Positions 16,412 through 24,805 of a DNA stretch of 64,000 nt are shown piece by piece. Numbering within the stretch: the stretch's first letter is position 1; every line of letters starts with the position of its first letter. The notes under the pieces are model-generated. The model was not told the DNA's origin. It saw only the letters and a program-made list of their open reading frames with translations, and searched no databases. The stretch comes from Phycisphaerae bacterium. GTDB taxonomy: Bacteria; Planctomycetota; Phycisphaerae; JAJVII01. Both the position numbers and the translations under genes were made by a program. Where the stretch lies: NCBI GenBank assembly GCA_022072085.1, contig JAJVII010000021.1:62001-126000 (forward strand), read 5' to 3'.

Positions 16412-16800
16412 CCGCACCAGACGCCCCACTAGCCACCAGGCCCGTCATCGGCCTGATCGACGACCTCATCTTCGCCACGCGTGTTTCGGGCACGGCCCGG
16501 CAGCTCGGGCTGGCCTATCAGGGCCTGCTGGGCGTGACGGACCTGGCCGATCGGCTGGTCCGCGGCGGCGCCTGCCTGCTCATCGTGGATCTGGATTTCG
16601 GCAAGGCCGATCCGCTGGCCGCCATTGCCGCCGTCCGCGGCGACGCCCGGCTGGCCGACCTGCCGATCGTGGCCTTCGGCTCGCATGTCCAGGCCGACCG
16701 CCTGGCGGCCGCCCTGGCCGCGGGTGCGACCCAGGCCCTGCCCAGATCGGCATTTACATCCCGGCTGCCCGACCTTCTCACAGGCCTATCCGGCATCTGA
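16408..16800 (+). CDS. Receiver-like (CheY-fold) protein
   Basis: 130 residues with a GTG start at 16408 placed 6 nt after GGAG and overlapping the upstream stop by 4 nt. It is a stand-alone CheY-like fold: IGLIDDLIFAT (acidic pair), CLLIVDLDFGKADPLAAIAAV (candidate phospho-acceptor Asp), LPIVAFGSHVQ, and AAGATQALPRSAF. The invariant receiver lysine (KP motif) is replaced by arginine in LPRSAF, so phosphorylation-driven switching may be lost. No output domain is present and no histidine kinase is nearby. Its partner may be the co-translated SRPBCC membrane protein; this is inference. Confidence 0.8.
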   Translation: MTAPDAPLATRPVIGLIDDLIFATRVSGTARQLGLAYQGLLGVTDLADRLVRGGACLLIVDLDFGKADPLAAIAAVRGDARLADLPIVAFGSHVQADRLAAALAAGATQALPRSAFTSRLPDLLTGLSGI

Positions 16801-16808
16801 GCCCAAGT

Positions 16809-16846
16809 GTTGCGATTTTGCGACATTGGCGTTGCGAAAAAGCAAC
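16809..16846. promoter_or_regulatory. Tandem enhancer-like dyads upstream of the beta-helix operon
   Basis: TGTTGC-GATTTT-GCGACA (core 16809-16824) and GTTGC-GAAAAA-GCAAC (16831-16846), 22 bp apart, ~121 bp upstream of the sigma-54 promoter at 16967. Same dyad type and same spacing as 14841-14878. Confidence 0.68.
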
Positions 16847-16966
16847 ACCACCCGCGGGCAGGGGTCCGGCGGCTCGCCTTTTCACGGCAACGTTTGCCTC
16901 GTAAGCCGTTGGCGTTAAGAATGTTAATTTTGTTTATCGGAGATCGCGGGACTTGGGTTCAAGTTC

Positions 16967-16981
16967 TGGCACGCCATTTGC
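16967..16981 (+). promoter_or_regulatory. Sigma-54 (-24/-12) promoter of the beta-helix/esterase operon
   Basis: TGGCACGCCATTTGC followed by T, a perfect match to TGGCACG-N4-TTGCW. The predicted start is near 16993. Confidence 0.88.
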
Positions 16982-16992
16982 TGATAATGGAA

Positions 16993-17092
16993 ATGCCACG
17001 GGGCGACAGCCCCGGCTGCTCCTTCGGGAGCCGCGAAAGTCACTGAGAGAGACAGGTGGGCCCAGCCTCCAGCCAGAGGCTGGGTTTTTCTT
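16993..17092 (+). ncRNA. Candidate structured leader or small RNA ending in an intrinsic terminator
   Basis: From the predicted sigma-54 start, ~95 nt contain three stems: GGGGC-GACA-GCCCC (17000-17013), GCTCC-TTCG-GGAGC with a UUCG tetraloop (17018-17031), and the terminator stem at 17061-17084. The first gene of the operon starts ~90 nt beyond the terminator. It is either a sigma-54-driven small RNA or a leader that conditionally terminates. I could not match it to a known riboswitch consensus. Confidence 0.55.
17061..17092 (+). terminator. Intrinsic terminator inside the beta-helix operon leader
   Basis: Perfect 9-bp stem CCCAGCCTC/GAGGCTGGG (17061-17069, 17076-17084) with a 6-nt loop, followed by TTTTTCTTTT. 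Confidence 0.85.
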
Positions 17093-17177
17093 TTGGCTTC
17101 TCCGCCTCCCCGCGCGGTGGTATAGGGTTACTTTCTGAAGATGCTCTTTCGTCGCCTGCGCCGAGGGAGGCCCAGCC

Positions 17178-18596
17178 ATGTCGCCCCGCGTCCGTTTCGC
17201 CACCGTCGTCATCATCGCAATGTTGTCCGCACCGGCGCTGGGCCGGGACTACGTCGTCTCCAACGACGGCGACGACGCCAACGCCGGCACGCTGGACAAG
17301 CCGCTGAAGGACCCGATCAAGGCAGCGGCGAAACTCGTGGCCGGCGACCGCCTGGTCTTCCGCGCGGGGCTCTACAAGTGCCGCACCAACGGAACCTGGG
17401 GCCTGGCGCCGTCGCACGACGGGTCGGCTGACGCGCCCATCACCTTCATTAACCACGATAACGAGCACGTCCGCATCGACTGCACCGGCAGCGACTGGGG
17501 CGTCACGCCCAACGGCTACAGCTACGTCGTTTTCGACGGGCTGGACATCACCAACCCCACGCACTACGGCATGAAGATCTCCGCCGCGTCCAGCCGCAAG
17601 AACGCGGACGGCGGCTTCGTCTACAGCAGCCACGTGACGGTCCGCAACTGCGAGGTGCACCACACCGGCATGGAGTGCATCTTCGCCTATGGGACCGAGC
17701 ACCTCACCATCGAGAACAACCACCTGCACGACTCGGCCGGTTCGCACGGGCTCTACCTCCAGTCCGGCTGCCACCACCCGCGCATCCGCTTCAACACCAG
17801 CGAGAACAACCGCGGCAACAGCGGCATGCAGCTCAACGCGGCCGGGCCGAAGGAGGAGAACTTCATCACCGACGCCGTCGTCGAGAACAACCTGCTCCGC
17901 GGCAACGCTCAGGGCTTCTCGCTGATGGCCGTGTGCGACTCGGTATTCCGCCGCAATGTGCTCTATGACAACTGCTTCAACGGCCCGCGCTCCAGTGGGT
18001 ATCGCGAGGTCATCTGCTGGACCTACGGCGACAAGAACGCCGGCAAGCCGGGCAACCCCTGCCGCAACGTCACCTTCGAGCACAACACCATCGTGAACAC
18101 ACGGCCGAAGTACATCAGCCACCTGTTCGACGTGAAGTCCAACACCTCAGGCCTGGTCCTGCGCAACAACATCCTGGCGATCGCCGCCGCCAAGCCGCTG
18201 ATGACCGTCGCCGAGGACAGCGTCGCGGGCATGGTCTGGCAGAACAACCTCTGGCTGACCCCGGCCGCGGCCCAGGTCAACTTCGGCGACAAGCCGCTCG
18301 CTCTCGATGACTTCCTCCGGCAGATCAAGGCCCCAACCGGCGGCAACCTCACCGGTGAGCCGAAGCTGGCCGACCCGGCCAAGGGCGACTTTACGCCCCA
18401 GCCGGGCAGCCCGGCCATCGATGCCGCCGCAAAGGTCGACAACCCGACCGTCGAGGCCGCCGGCAAGGGCCCGGACATCGGCGCCGTCGAAGCCGGCGCC
18501 AAGCCCCCCGTCCGCGTCGGCTGCCTGCTCCCCTGGCGCGACATGCCCAAGCCTCAAGACGACACTGACACGACTCCGCCAGCGACCCCCAAGTGA
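17178..18596 (+). CDS. Secreted right-handed parallel beta-helix protein
   Basis: 472 residues. The signal peptide (MSPRVRFATVVIIAMLSAPALG) is followed by RDYVVSNDGDDANAGTLDKPL, the usual start of pectate-lyase-like parallel beta-helix domains (DUF1565/NosD-like). Repeated rungs are clear: VTVRNCEVHHTGMECI, LTIENNHLHDSAGSHGLYL, AVVENNLLRGNAQGF, VTFEHNTIVNT, LVLRNNILAIAA. The terminal part SPAIDAAAKVDNP...GPDIGAVEA is the characteristic closing motif of this group. It is probably a polysaccharide lyase or glycan-binding protein; catalytic residues are not assignable. GAGGGAGG precedes the ATG. The esterase gene follows after 12 bp, forming an operon read from the sigma-54 promoter through the leader. 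Confidence 0.9.
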   Translation: MSPRVRFATVVIIAMLSAPALGRDYVVSNDGDDANAGTLDKPLKDPIKAAAKLVAGDRLVFRAGLYKCRTNGTWGLAPSHDGSADAPITFINHDNEHVRIDCTGSDWGVTPNGYSYVVFDGLDITNPTHYGMKISAASSRKNADGGFVYSSHVTVRNCEVHHTGMECIFAYGTEHLTIENNHLHDSAGSHGLYLQSGCHHPRIRFNTSENNRGNSGMQLNAAGPKEENFITDAVVENNLLRGNAQGFSLMAVCDSVFRRNVLYDNCFNGPRSSGYREVICWTYGDKNAGKPGNPCRNVTFEHNTIVNTRPKYISHLFDVKSNTSGLVLRNNILAIAAAKPLMTVAEDSVAGMVWQNNLWLTPAAAQVNFGDKPLALDDFLRQIKAPTGGNLTGEPKLADPAKGDFTPQPGSPAIDAAAKVDNPTVEAAGKGPDIGAVEAGAKPPVRVGCLLPWRDMPKPQDDTDTTPPATPK

Positions 18597-18608
18597 CAGG
18601 AGATCCAC

Positions 18609-20195
18609 ATGAAGCGCCTCGCTCTGATCGCAGCCGCCGTCGCCCTGCTCGCCCCGGCTGCCCTGGCTGCCGTCAAGCCGGCCAGCCTGTTCACCGACCA
18701 CGTGGTCCTTCAGCGGGATGCGAAGGTGAATATCTGGGGGACAGCCGACGCGGGGGAGAAGGTGAGCGTGTCGATCGCCGGGCAGAAGGTCGAGACGGCG
18801 GCTGACAAGGACGGCCGCTGGTCCGTGCAACTCGCCCCGATGAAGGCGGCCCGGTCGCTGGAGATAACCATCGCCGGCAGCAACACCGTCACGCTCAAGG
18901 ACGTGGCCGTCGGAGACGTCTGGGTCTGCTCGGGGCAGTCGAACATGCGATTCACGCTGGGCGGGACGCGCGACGCCGCCGAGGCCCTCAAGGCCGCCGA
19001 CCACCCGGACATCCGCCTGTTCCGCGTGCGCGAGCACCCCTCGCCCGAGCCGATGGAGGGGTTCGCAGCCACGCTCGGCTGGGAGCCCTGCACGCCGGCG
19101 TCGGCCAAGGGCATCACCGGCGTCGGATACTTCTTCTGCGTCGAGGTCCAGAAATCGGCCGGCGTGCCGATCGGCCTGCTGGAGAGCAGTTGGGGCGGCA
19201 CGCCAGCGCAGAACTGGACCAGCGCCGCCGGGCTGGCAGGCGATCCGGCGCTGAAGCGTTACCTCGACGCCTTCGAGGCCCAGAAGAAGAACGCCGCCGA
19301 CGCCGTCGCCAGCTACCCCGCCCGGCTGGCCGAGTGGCAGAAGCAGGCCGACCAGGCCAAGGCCGACGGCAAGCCCGCGCCGGCCAAGCCACGCGCCCCG
19401 GTGCAGTGGCAGGGCCCGACCACGCTCTACAACGCCATGATTCACCCGATGGTCCGCTTCCCGATCAAGGGAGCGATCTGGTACCAGGGCGAAGCCAACG
19501 CCTTCAGCATCGGCGACGCGACGCTTTACGCGAAGCTCTTTCCCGCAATGATCGGCAGTTGGCGAACGGCGTGGGGCGCCGAGTTCCCCTTCTTCTTCGT
19601 GCAGTTGCCCAACTACCGCAAGCACGCCGACAAGCCGACCGACACGCCCTGGGCCCGCATCCGCGAGTCGCAGGCGAAGGCCCTGGCCCTGCCTGGCACA
19701 GGCATGGCCTGCACCATCGACGTCGGCGAGAGCGGCAACCTGCACCCGACCGACAAGCACGACGTCGGCCATCGCCTGGCGCTGGTCGCCCGGGCGACCG
19801 TCTACGGCGAAAAGATCGAATACGCCGGGCCGACGTATGACTCAATGAAGGTGGAAGAGGGGAAGGTCCGCGTGAAGTTCACGCACGTCGGGGGCGGCCT
19901 GATCGCCGGCCCGCCCGAGGGCGCCCTGATCGCCCCGCCGGACGAGGCCCCCAAGAGCGGCGCCGACAAACTCGTCGGCTTCGCGGTGGCCGGCGCGGAC
20001 AAGGTCTTCCACTGGGCCGATGCGACGATCGAGCCTTCGACCGGCTCAGGCCAGGGCGGCGACAGCGTCGTCCTCACCTGCCCCGCCGTGAAGGAGCCGG
20101 TCGCGGTCCGCTACGGCTGGGCCGACAGCCCCGAGTGCAACCTCTACAACAAGGCCGGCCTGCCCGCGCCCCCCTTCCGCACGGACGACTGGTGA
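18609..20195 (+). CDS. Secreted sialate O-acetylesterase-family (SGNH) esterase
   Basis: 528 residues with a signal peptide (MKRLALIAAAVALLAPAALA). The family layout is intact: an N-terminal beta domain (LFTDHVVLQRDAKVNIWGTADAGEKV), the nucleophile block VWVCSGQSNMRF with the catalytic serine, VGYFFCVEVQKSAGVPIGLLESSWGGTPAQ, IKGAIWYQGEAN, and the late LHPTDKHDVGHRLA that supplies Asp and His. By family it removes O-acetyl groups from sialic acids or other acetylated sugars outside the cytoplasm. It is translated 12 bp after the beta-helix protein, so the two probably act on the same acetylated polysaccharide. Its 3' end faces the DUF4091 gene 15 bp away. Confidence 0.94.
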   Translation: MKRLALIAAAVALLAPAALAAVKPASLFTDHVVLQRDAKVNIWGTADAGEKVSVSIAGQKVETAADKDGRWSVQLAPMKAARSLEITIAGSNTVTLKDVAVGDVWVCSGQSNMRFTLGGTRDAAEALKAADHPDIRLFRVREHPSPEPMEGFAATLGWEPCTPASAKGITGVGYFFCVEVQKSAGVPIGLLESSWGGTPAQNWTSAAGLAGDPALKRYLDAFEAQKKNAADAVASYPARLAEWQKQADQAKADGKPAPAKPRAPVQWQGPTTLYNAMIHPMVRFPIKGAIWYQGEANAFSIGDATLYAKLFPAMIGSWRTAWGAEFPFFFVQLPNYRKHADKPTDTPWARIRESQAKALALPGTGMACTIDVGESGNLHPTDKHDVGHRLALVARATVYGEKIEYAGPTYDSMKVEEGKVRVKFTHVGGGLIAGPPEGALIAPPDEAPKSGADKLVGFAVAGADKVFHWADATIEPSTGSGQGGDSVVLTCPAVKEPVAVRYGWADSPECNLYNKAGLPAPPFRTDDW

Positions 20196-20210
20196 TCGCA
20201 GGCGGACGGC

Positions 20211-22943
20211 TCAGTCATTGTCCTCATCTTCATCGGCTGGGCGGGGGCGACGGCGGTTGGGGTCGCGGAGGCTCAGCTCCAGCGCCAGGTCGTGATGCAG
20301 CGGCGCCGGGGTGGCTGACGTGTCGCCGCTCCAGATCGTCTCTTCGCCGGAATAGTAAGTCACCTTCACGCTGCCGGCCTTCGCTGCGGGCAGATTGCCC
20401 TTGTCGATCCGGCAATTCAGCATGAACCAGCGGCCTTTGAGCAGGTCCTTGTCTCCGGCGGCCGGGTCGTGCAGGACGATCTCCCGCGTCAGGCCCGGGC
20501 CCAGAACAAACGGCGGCACAAGATCCTCCCCGAACCGCCGCAGCGACACGCGGACCGACCCGGCCCCGGTCGTCTCGGCGACGACCAGCCGAACGACGCG
20601 GTCCTGCCGCGCCTCGGCCTGTCCCGACGACACCGCCAACAGGTTCGCCCGCTCGGCCCCGGCCGGCAGGCCGTTGCGGAGTCGGCCGATCATCATCGAC
20701 AGCGCCTCCCGGAGCGGCGCGAACGTCGGCGTCAGGTCAGCCGATCGGTCGCGGTCGGGCTGCTGCTCGACCCACTGTGCGACCGCGTCGCGGGCGATCA
20801 TGTAGTTCTGCCTGCCGCCGCCGCGAAGCTGGGCGAGCCAGTCGGCGGCCAGTTCGGCCGCGGGCGATTTCGGCTCCTCGGCAATCAGGCGATCGAGCAT
20901 CAGCAGGTAGCGCAGGTCGTCCAGGCCCGCGCGGGCGGCCTGGTATCCGAACGCGGGGATCGGTTCGCCGCAGCTCTCGTATGCCGCGGTCACCCAGCCC
21001 GGCTCGACGCCCGGCCCGATCTCCAGCAGCGGCTCGCCGTCAGTCCAGTGATAGGCCCACCACCAGCGTCCGCGGCTGCCCAGGTTCCAGGTCTGTTCGC
21101 CGATCATGTCGCGGACCCAGGAAGGGTCCATCCACGGCGAGGCGACGCCCCCGCCGTAGGTCCACAGGGTCCGCCCGCGCCGGCGGCAGAGCCGGGCGAT
21201 ATCGCTGAAGCTGCCGTTGGCCACCACGATGTCCGAGCTGTCGACGATCTGCTCGGCCCAGTTCAGCCGGTTCATCGACACGCCGTAAATCCGCACGCCG
21301 GGCAGGGCCTCGTGAATCCGCCGGCAGCGGTCGCGATAGGGCTCGATCAGCCGCTCGGTCGGCTCGTCGTAGGGCAGCAGCACGACCTCGGGCCAGTCGT
21401 TGGCGCGGGCGTTGGCGACCAGTTGCCGCAGGGCCTCGATGTAGAGCCCGTTCAGCCGCTCGTTGCCCGTGTCGATGAAGTGGTTCTCCTTTGTCAGCCC
21501 GGCGATGCCGAACAACTCCCCGATCTGCTGCTCGAGAAACCCCCTGCTGTCGTTGCCCAGCACGATGACCAGCGGGCCGGTCATGCCGGCCGACTTCAGC
21601 CGCCGCACCCACCAGTTCCATCGCGTCCAGTCGCTGGTCAGCCGGCCGCCTTCGTTGCGGATCGGCAGCGGGAACCCGCTGAGGAACATCATGTGGCTGT
21701 TGAGGCCGTGGTCGGCCATGTCCGCCAGCTCGGCTTGCTTGCTCGGACCGTCGGTGAAGGCGCCGGTCGCGACGCCATGTCGCTCCAGCGTGTCCAGCGT
21801 GAACGGGCGGACGGTCAGCTCGACGTCGGCCGACTCGCCCCCGCCGGCCGACCGCAGCGTCAGCCGCCCGCGGTAGACGCCCGGCCGCGTTTCCGGCGGC
21901 ACGGCCACCTCGATCCGCACGCGCGTCGCCCGGCCGGCGGCGACGGCGATCGGGCCGTCGACCCGCGGCAGCCACTGCTCGACGAGGGCGTGGCGTTTGG
22001 CCGGCTTCCAGCGACGCGACGCCTCGTCGTAATCGTAGTCCTGGACGGGAGCGAACAACGAGCGGCGCAGGACGATGCAGCCGGCGCCGATCGTCGCGCC
22101 GTCTGACGCGCGCAGCGGCGTCACGTCGGCAGACAGCGAAAGGTCCTTCAGCGCGTAGAAGGCGGCCGACCCCGAGGCCAACTGCCCGCCGGCCGACCGC
22201 ATGCGGATCGGCGGCAGGCCCCAGCGGTCGTGCGCCGGGCAGCGACCGGGTTCGAGCTGGGCCTCGTCCGGCTGCGTGAAGGGGACAAAGCCCAGCCGCA
22301 CATACCGATCGGGGACGTCGGCCGGCTCGGGCTGGGTCGTCGGGGGCTGGAGGCCCTTCGTCGCCGCGGCCAGGAGTCGCCCATAGGCCTCCCACCGCCG
22401 CTCGCGCGAACGAGCCAGCAGCGCGTCGGTAAGCGGCGCGAAGGCGACGGCCCGCACCTCCAGGCCCGGGGTCGCGGTCGGCTTGTCGATCTCCGGCAAC
22501 TCGCGGCCGAGCCCGCCGATCGACGCCTCGCACCGGCCGTCGTCATCCGACGCCAGGAGTTCCGGGTCAATCGCAAAGACCGCCTGCTTCCAGCGCCCGT
22601 CGCCCGCGCCGCCGAAGTGGCCGACGTAACGGTCGTGGACGCTGGAGAACTGCCGCAGGTGGAGCGTGGACGGCGAGGTCAGCGTGTCGCGATACTCCAG
22701 CGTGATCGCCAGCGGGCCCGGCGCGACGAAACCGTCGCCGGTCCACGGGCGGGGGAAGGCCAGCCGGGCCCGCCGCGTGCCGGCGGTGACCCGCACGCCG
22801 GGGGCGTTGTCGGCCGCCAGCCAGTTGAAGTTGGCCGTCGCGGTCACCGAGGGGTCGGTCAGCGGCAGGCGACGCGCCTGGACGCCGCAGCCGATCAGCC
22901 CGCACGTCGCCGCCGCCATCGCCAACGAGACTGCCATCCGCAT
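20211..22943 (-). CDS. DUF4091 / glycoside hydrolase 123-like lipoprotein
   Basis: 910 residues. ATG at 22943 is chosen since it begins MRMAVSLAMAAATCGLIGC, a lipoprotein signal with a LIGC lipobox; upstream in-frame sequence lacks such a signal. A PPTTQPEP linker lies near residue 200. The middle contains VRIEVAVPPETRPGVYRGRLTLR (N-terminal beta-sandwich typical of GH123/DUF4091 proteins), a TIM-barrel-like region (DHGLNSHMMFLSG, VVLLPYDEP with an acidic pair), and the DUF4091 signature ARAGLDDLRYLLMLDRLI. Substrate unknown; GH123 members cleave N-acetylgalactosaminides by a substrate-assisted mechanism. It is convergent with the esterase and divergent from the aspartoacylase-like gene. Confidence 0.85.
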   Translation of the reverse strand: MRMAVSLAMAAATCGLIGCGVQARRLPLTDPSVTATANFNWLAADNAPGVRVTAGTRRARLAFPRPWTGDGFVAPGPLAITLEYRDTLTSPSTLHLRQFSSVHDRYVGHFGGAGDGRWKQAVFAIDPELLASDDDGRCEASIGGLGRELPEIDKPTATPGLEVRAVAFAPLTDALLARSRERRWEAYGRLLAAATKGLQPPTTQPEPADVPDRYVRLGFVPFTQPDEAQLEPGRCPAHDRWGLPPIRMRSAGGQLASGSAAFYALKDLSLSADVTPLRASDGATIGAGCIVLRRSLFAPVQDYDYDEASRRWKPAKRHALVEQWLPRVDGPIAVAAGRATRVRIEVAVPPETRPGVYRGRLTLRSAGGGESADVELTVRPFTLDTLERHGVATGAFTDGPSKQAELADMADHGLNSHMMFLSGFPLPIRNEGGRLTSDWTRWNWWVRRLKSAGMTGPLVIVLGNDSRGFLEQQIGELFGIAGLTKENHFIDTGNERLNGLYIEALRQLVANARANDWPEVVLLPYDEPTERLIEPYRDRCRRIHEALPGVRIYGVSMNRLNWAEQIVDSSDIVVANGSFSDIARLCRRRGRTLWTYGGGVASPWMDPSWVRDMIGEQTWNLGSRGRWWWAYHWTDGEPLLEIGPGVEPGWVTAAYESCGEPIPAFGYQAARAGLDDLRYLLMLDRLIAEEPKSPAAELAADWLAQLRGGGRQNYMIARDAVAQWVEQQPDRDRSADLTPTFAPLREALSMMIGRLRNGLPAGAERANLLAVSSGQAEARQDRVVRLVVAETTGAGSVRVSLRRFGEDLVPPFVLGPGLTREIVLHDPAAGDKDLLKGRWFMLNCRIDKGNLPAAKAGSVKVTYYSGEETIWSGDTSATPAPLHHDLALELSLRDPNRRRPRPADEDEDND

Positions 22944-23057
22944 GCAGGTTTCCGCCTTCTCCCCCGCAGCCTGGCAGTGTCGCACACGCCGCATCTCCCG
23001 GCAAGCCCAACCGGTCGATCGCTCGACTGCGCGCTTCAGGCGGCCGGGCGGCAGGCT

Positions 23058-23063
23058 TATAAT
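23058..23063 (+). promoter_or_regulatory. -10 element of the aspartoacylase-like gene
   Basis: A perfect TATAAT, 47 bp before the ATG at 23110. The -35 is poor. Confidence 0.5.
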
Positions 23064-23109
23064 GACTTCGCGGCGGCGAACCACGAATCCATCACAGGAG
23101 CTTGCGACG

Positions 23110-24144
23110 ATGGCAAAGTCATTCCTCGGCGTGCGGGCCAAGCCCGGCCAGGTCGCCTATGGGTCGTTCACGCTGGACGACGTCCACATCCCCGTCGTCG
23201 TCGCCGCCGGCGCGAAGGAGGGGCCCACGCTTGCCCTGCACTGCGCCCAGCACGCGACCGAATACCCCGGGTCGGCAATGATCGGCCCGCTGCTGGCCGG
23301 GCTCGACCTGGCGACGCAACGCGGCACGGTCGTCGCGTTGCCGCTGGTCAACATCCCCTACGTCGTCCGCACGCGGCTGCCCAACGCCTATGCCCGGCAG
23401 GACCGTTCCAACGATCCGATACGCAACGGCGTCGAGTTCAACATCAACCGCGTCTGGCCCGGCCAGCCGGACCGGCCGGAGTGGAACCACCGCCTGGCAC
23501 ACGCGCTGACCGGGGGCCTGCTCAAGGACGCCGACGCCGTGCTGGACTACCACAGTTGCCGCATGTGCGACCCGGACTTTGCCGGCTGCTCCAAGGGCCA
23601 CGCGCCCAGCCGGGCGCTGGCCCTGGCGACCGGCCTGGTGGCGATCGACGAGGTTCCCGAGGAGGGCCACTTCCCCGGGCAGATGTATCGCCGCCTGCCG
23701 ATCGAGTTCGGCACCGCCGTCAACCTCATCGAGATGGCGCCGACGAGCCTCAAGACGCAGTTCGACAAGATGCAGCAGGCCCGCCGGATCGCGGTCAACG
23801 TAATGAAGCACCTGGGCATGATCGCCGGGCAGCCGGAGCTGCCGCCGGTGCAGATCGTCTTCCACCGGCTCAGCGAGCAATACACGCTGACTGCCGGCGA
23901 GATGGGGTTCGCGACGTTCTACCAGCCCGAGGCCGCGGCCGTGCGCAAGGGCGACCTGATCTGCGAGGTGCGCAGCCTGAAGGACTTCAGCGTGCTGGAG
24001 CGGCACGTGGCGGCCTGTGACGGCGGTGTCGCTTCGGTCGGACCGGTCGAGAGCCACGTCGTCCTGCCCGGCGAGGAGCTGGCGACGCTCCAGCCCGGCG
24101 CGGAGATCATCCGCAACGCGCCGCCGCGGCGATCGCGTCGCTGA
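23110..24144 (+). CDS. Succinylglutamate desuccinylase/aspartoacylase-family (M14-like) zinc hydrolase
   Basis: 344 residues, cytoplasmic, no signal peptide. Zinc-site features of the family are visible: LALHCAQHATEYPGSAMIG (HxxE), NINRVWPG, and AVLDYHSCRMCD (third His). The C-terminal ~80 residues (QYTLTAGEMGFATFYQPEAAAVRKGDLICEV) form the usual beta domain. The family cleaves N-acyl amino acids or related amides; the substrate here is not known. GGAG precedes the ATG at 23110. The last 38 bp overlap the 3' end of the convergent alpha/beta hydrolase gene. Confidence 0.9.
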   Translation: MAKSFLGVRAKPGQVAYGSFTLDDVHIPVVVAAGAKEGPTLALHCAQHATEYPGSAMIGPLLAGLDLATQRGTVVALPLVNIPYVVRTRLPNAYARQDRSNDPIRNGVEFNINRVWPGQPDRPEWNHRLAHALTGGLLKDADAVLDYHSCRMCDPDFAGCSKGHAPSRALALATGLVAIDEVPEEGHFPGQMYRRLPIEFGTAVNLIEMAPTSLKTQFDKMQQARRIAVNVMKHLGMIAGQPELPPVQIVFHRLSEQYTLTAGEMGFATFYQPEAAAVRKGDLICEVRSLKDFSVLERHVAACDGGVASVGPVESHVVLPGEELATLQPGAEIIRNAPPRRSRR

Positions 24145-24802
24145 CAAAGGCGGCAACAACCTCGGGGTGGCTGAGCGTGATCAGGTGGCCGGCGCCGGGG
24201 ATGACCCGGTCCGGCGGGGGGCTCTGAGCCGACAGCGGGATCATCCGGTCGGCGCTGCCATGGATGTGGCGCACCGTGGCCGGCGGGCGGTTCACGTCGG
24301 GCAGGCCAGGCCAGCCGCTCACGGCCCGGCTGCCCCACCGCAGGAACGCCGGCGGCATGGACGAAACCATCCGCAGGTAGAGCTGGCGGCGCGGCAGCGG
24401 AATCTCGCCGAACTTTCCCACCAGCAGCGGCGCGGCCGCCCGGCCGAGCCGGTAGGCCGCGGTCGGCAGCACGTCGAGCAGTCGGCCGATCGCGCGGACC
24501 GCCGGTTGCAGCGTCGGCATGCGGCGGCAGCTTGCGATCAGTACGACGACGGCCGGAGGGCGCAGCCGGGCGATCTCCAGCGCGAGCATGCCACCCATGC
24601 TCGAACCGCCCAGCACCAGCGGGCCGGGGACGGCCGGGATCGTGTCAGCCAGCCGGGCGGCGTAGTCCGCGAGCGACTCGTTGTCGCGCGGCGTCAGCCA
24701 GGGCGGCGTGTGGATCGTCGGCAGCAGTGGGCGCATCGCGTCGAAGACGCGGGCGTCAGCGCCCAGCCCGGGCAGGAGCACGAGTGTCGGCGCGGGGGGC
24801 AT
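24107..24802 (-). CDS. Alpha/beta hydrolase
   Basis: 231 residues. The fold begins TLVLLPGLGADARVFDAM (oxyanion strand), with the nucleophile elbow GGSSMGGMLAL, a candidate acidic residue in HIHGSADRMIPL and the catalytic His in IPGAGHLITLSHP. It is a compact cytoplasmic esterase-type enzyme; the substrate is unknown. It starts 4 bp after the S41 protease stop on the same strand, so co-transcription is likely. Its 3' end overlaps the convergent aspartoacylase-like gene. Confidence 0.88.
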   Translation of the reverse strand: MPPAPTLVLLPGLGADARVFDAMRPLLPTIHTPPWLTPRDNESLADYAARLADTIPAVPGPLVLGGSSMGGMLALEIARLRPPAVVVLIASCRRMPTLQPAVRAIGRLLDVLPTAAYRLGRAAAPLLVGKFGEIPLPRRQLYLRMVSSMPPAFLRWGSRAVSGWPGLPDVNRPPATVRHIHGSADRMIPLSAQSPPPDRVIPGAGHLITLSHPEVVAAFVSDAIAAAARCG

Positions 24803-24805
24803 CTC

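Noticed and set aside
16981-17060. TPP riboswitch (CTGATAATGG and CTGAGA fragments are present)
   Set aside because: The conserved TPP elements are in the wrong order and the pyrophosphate-arm core is missing.
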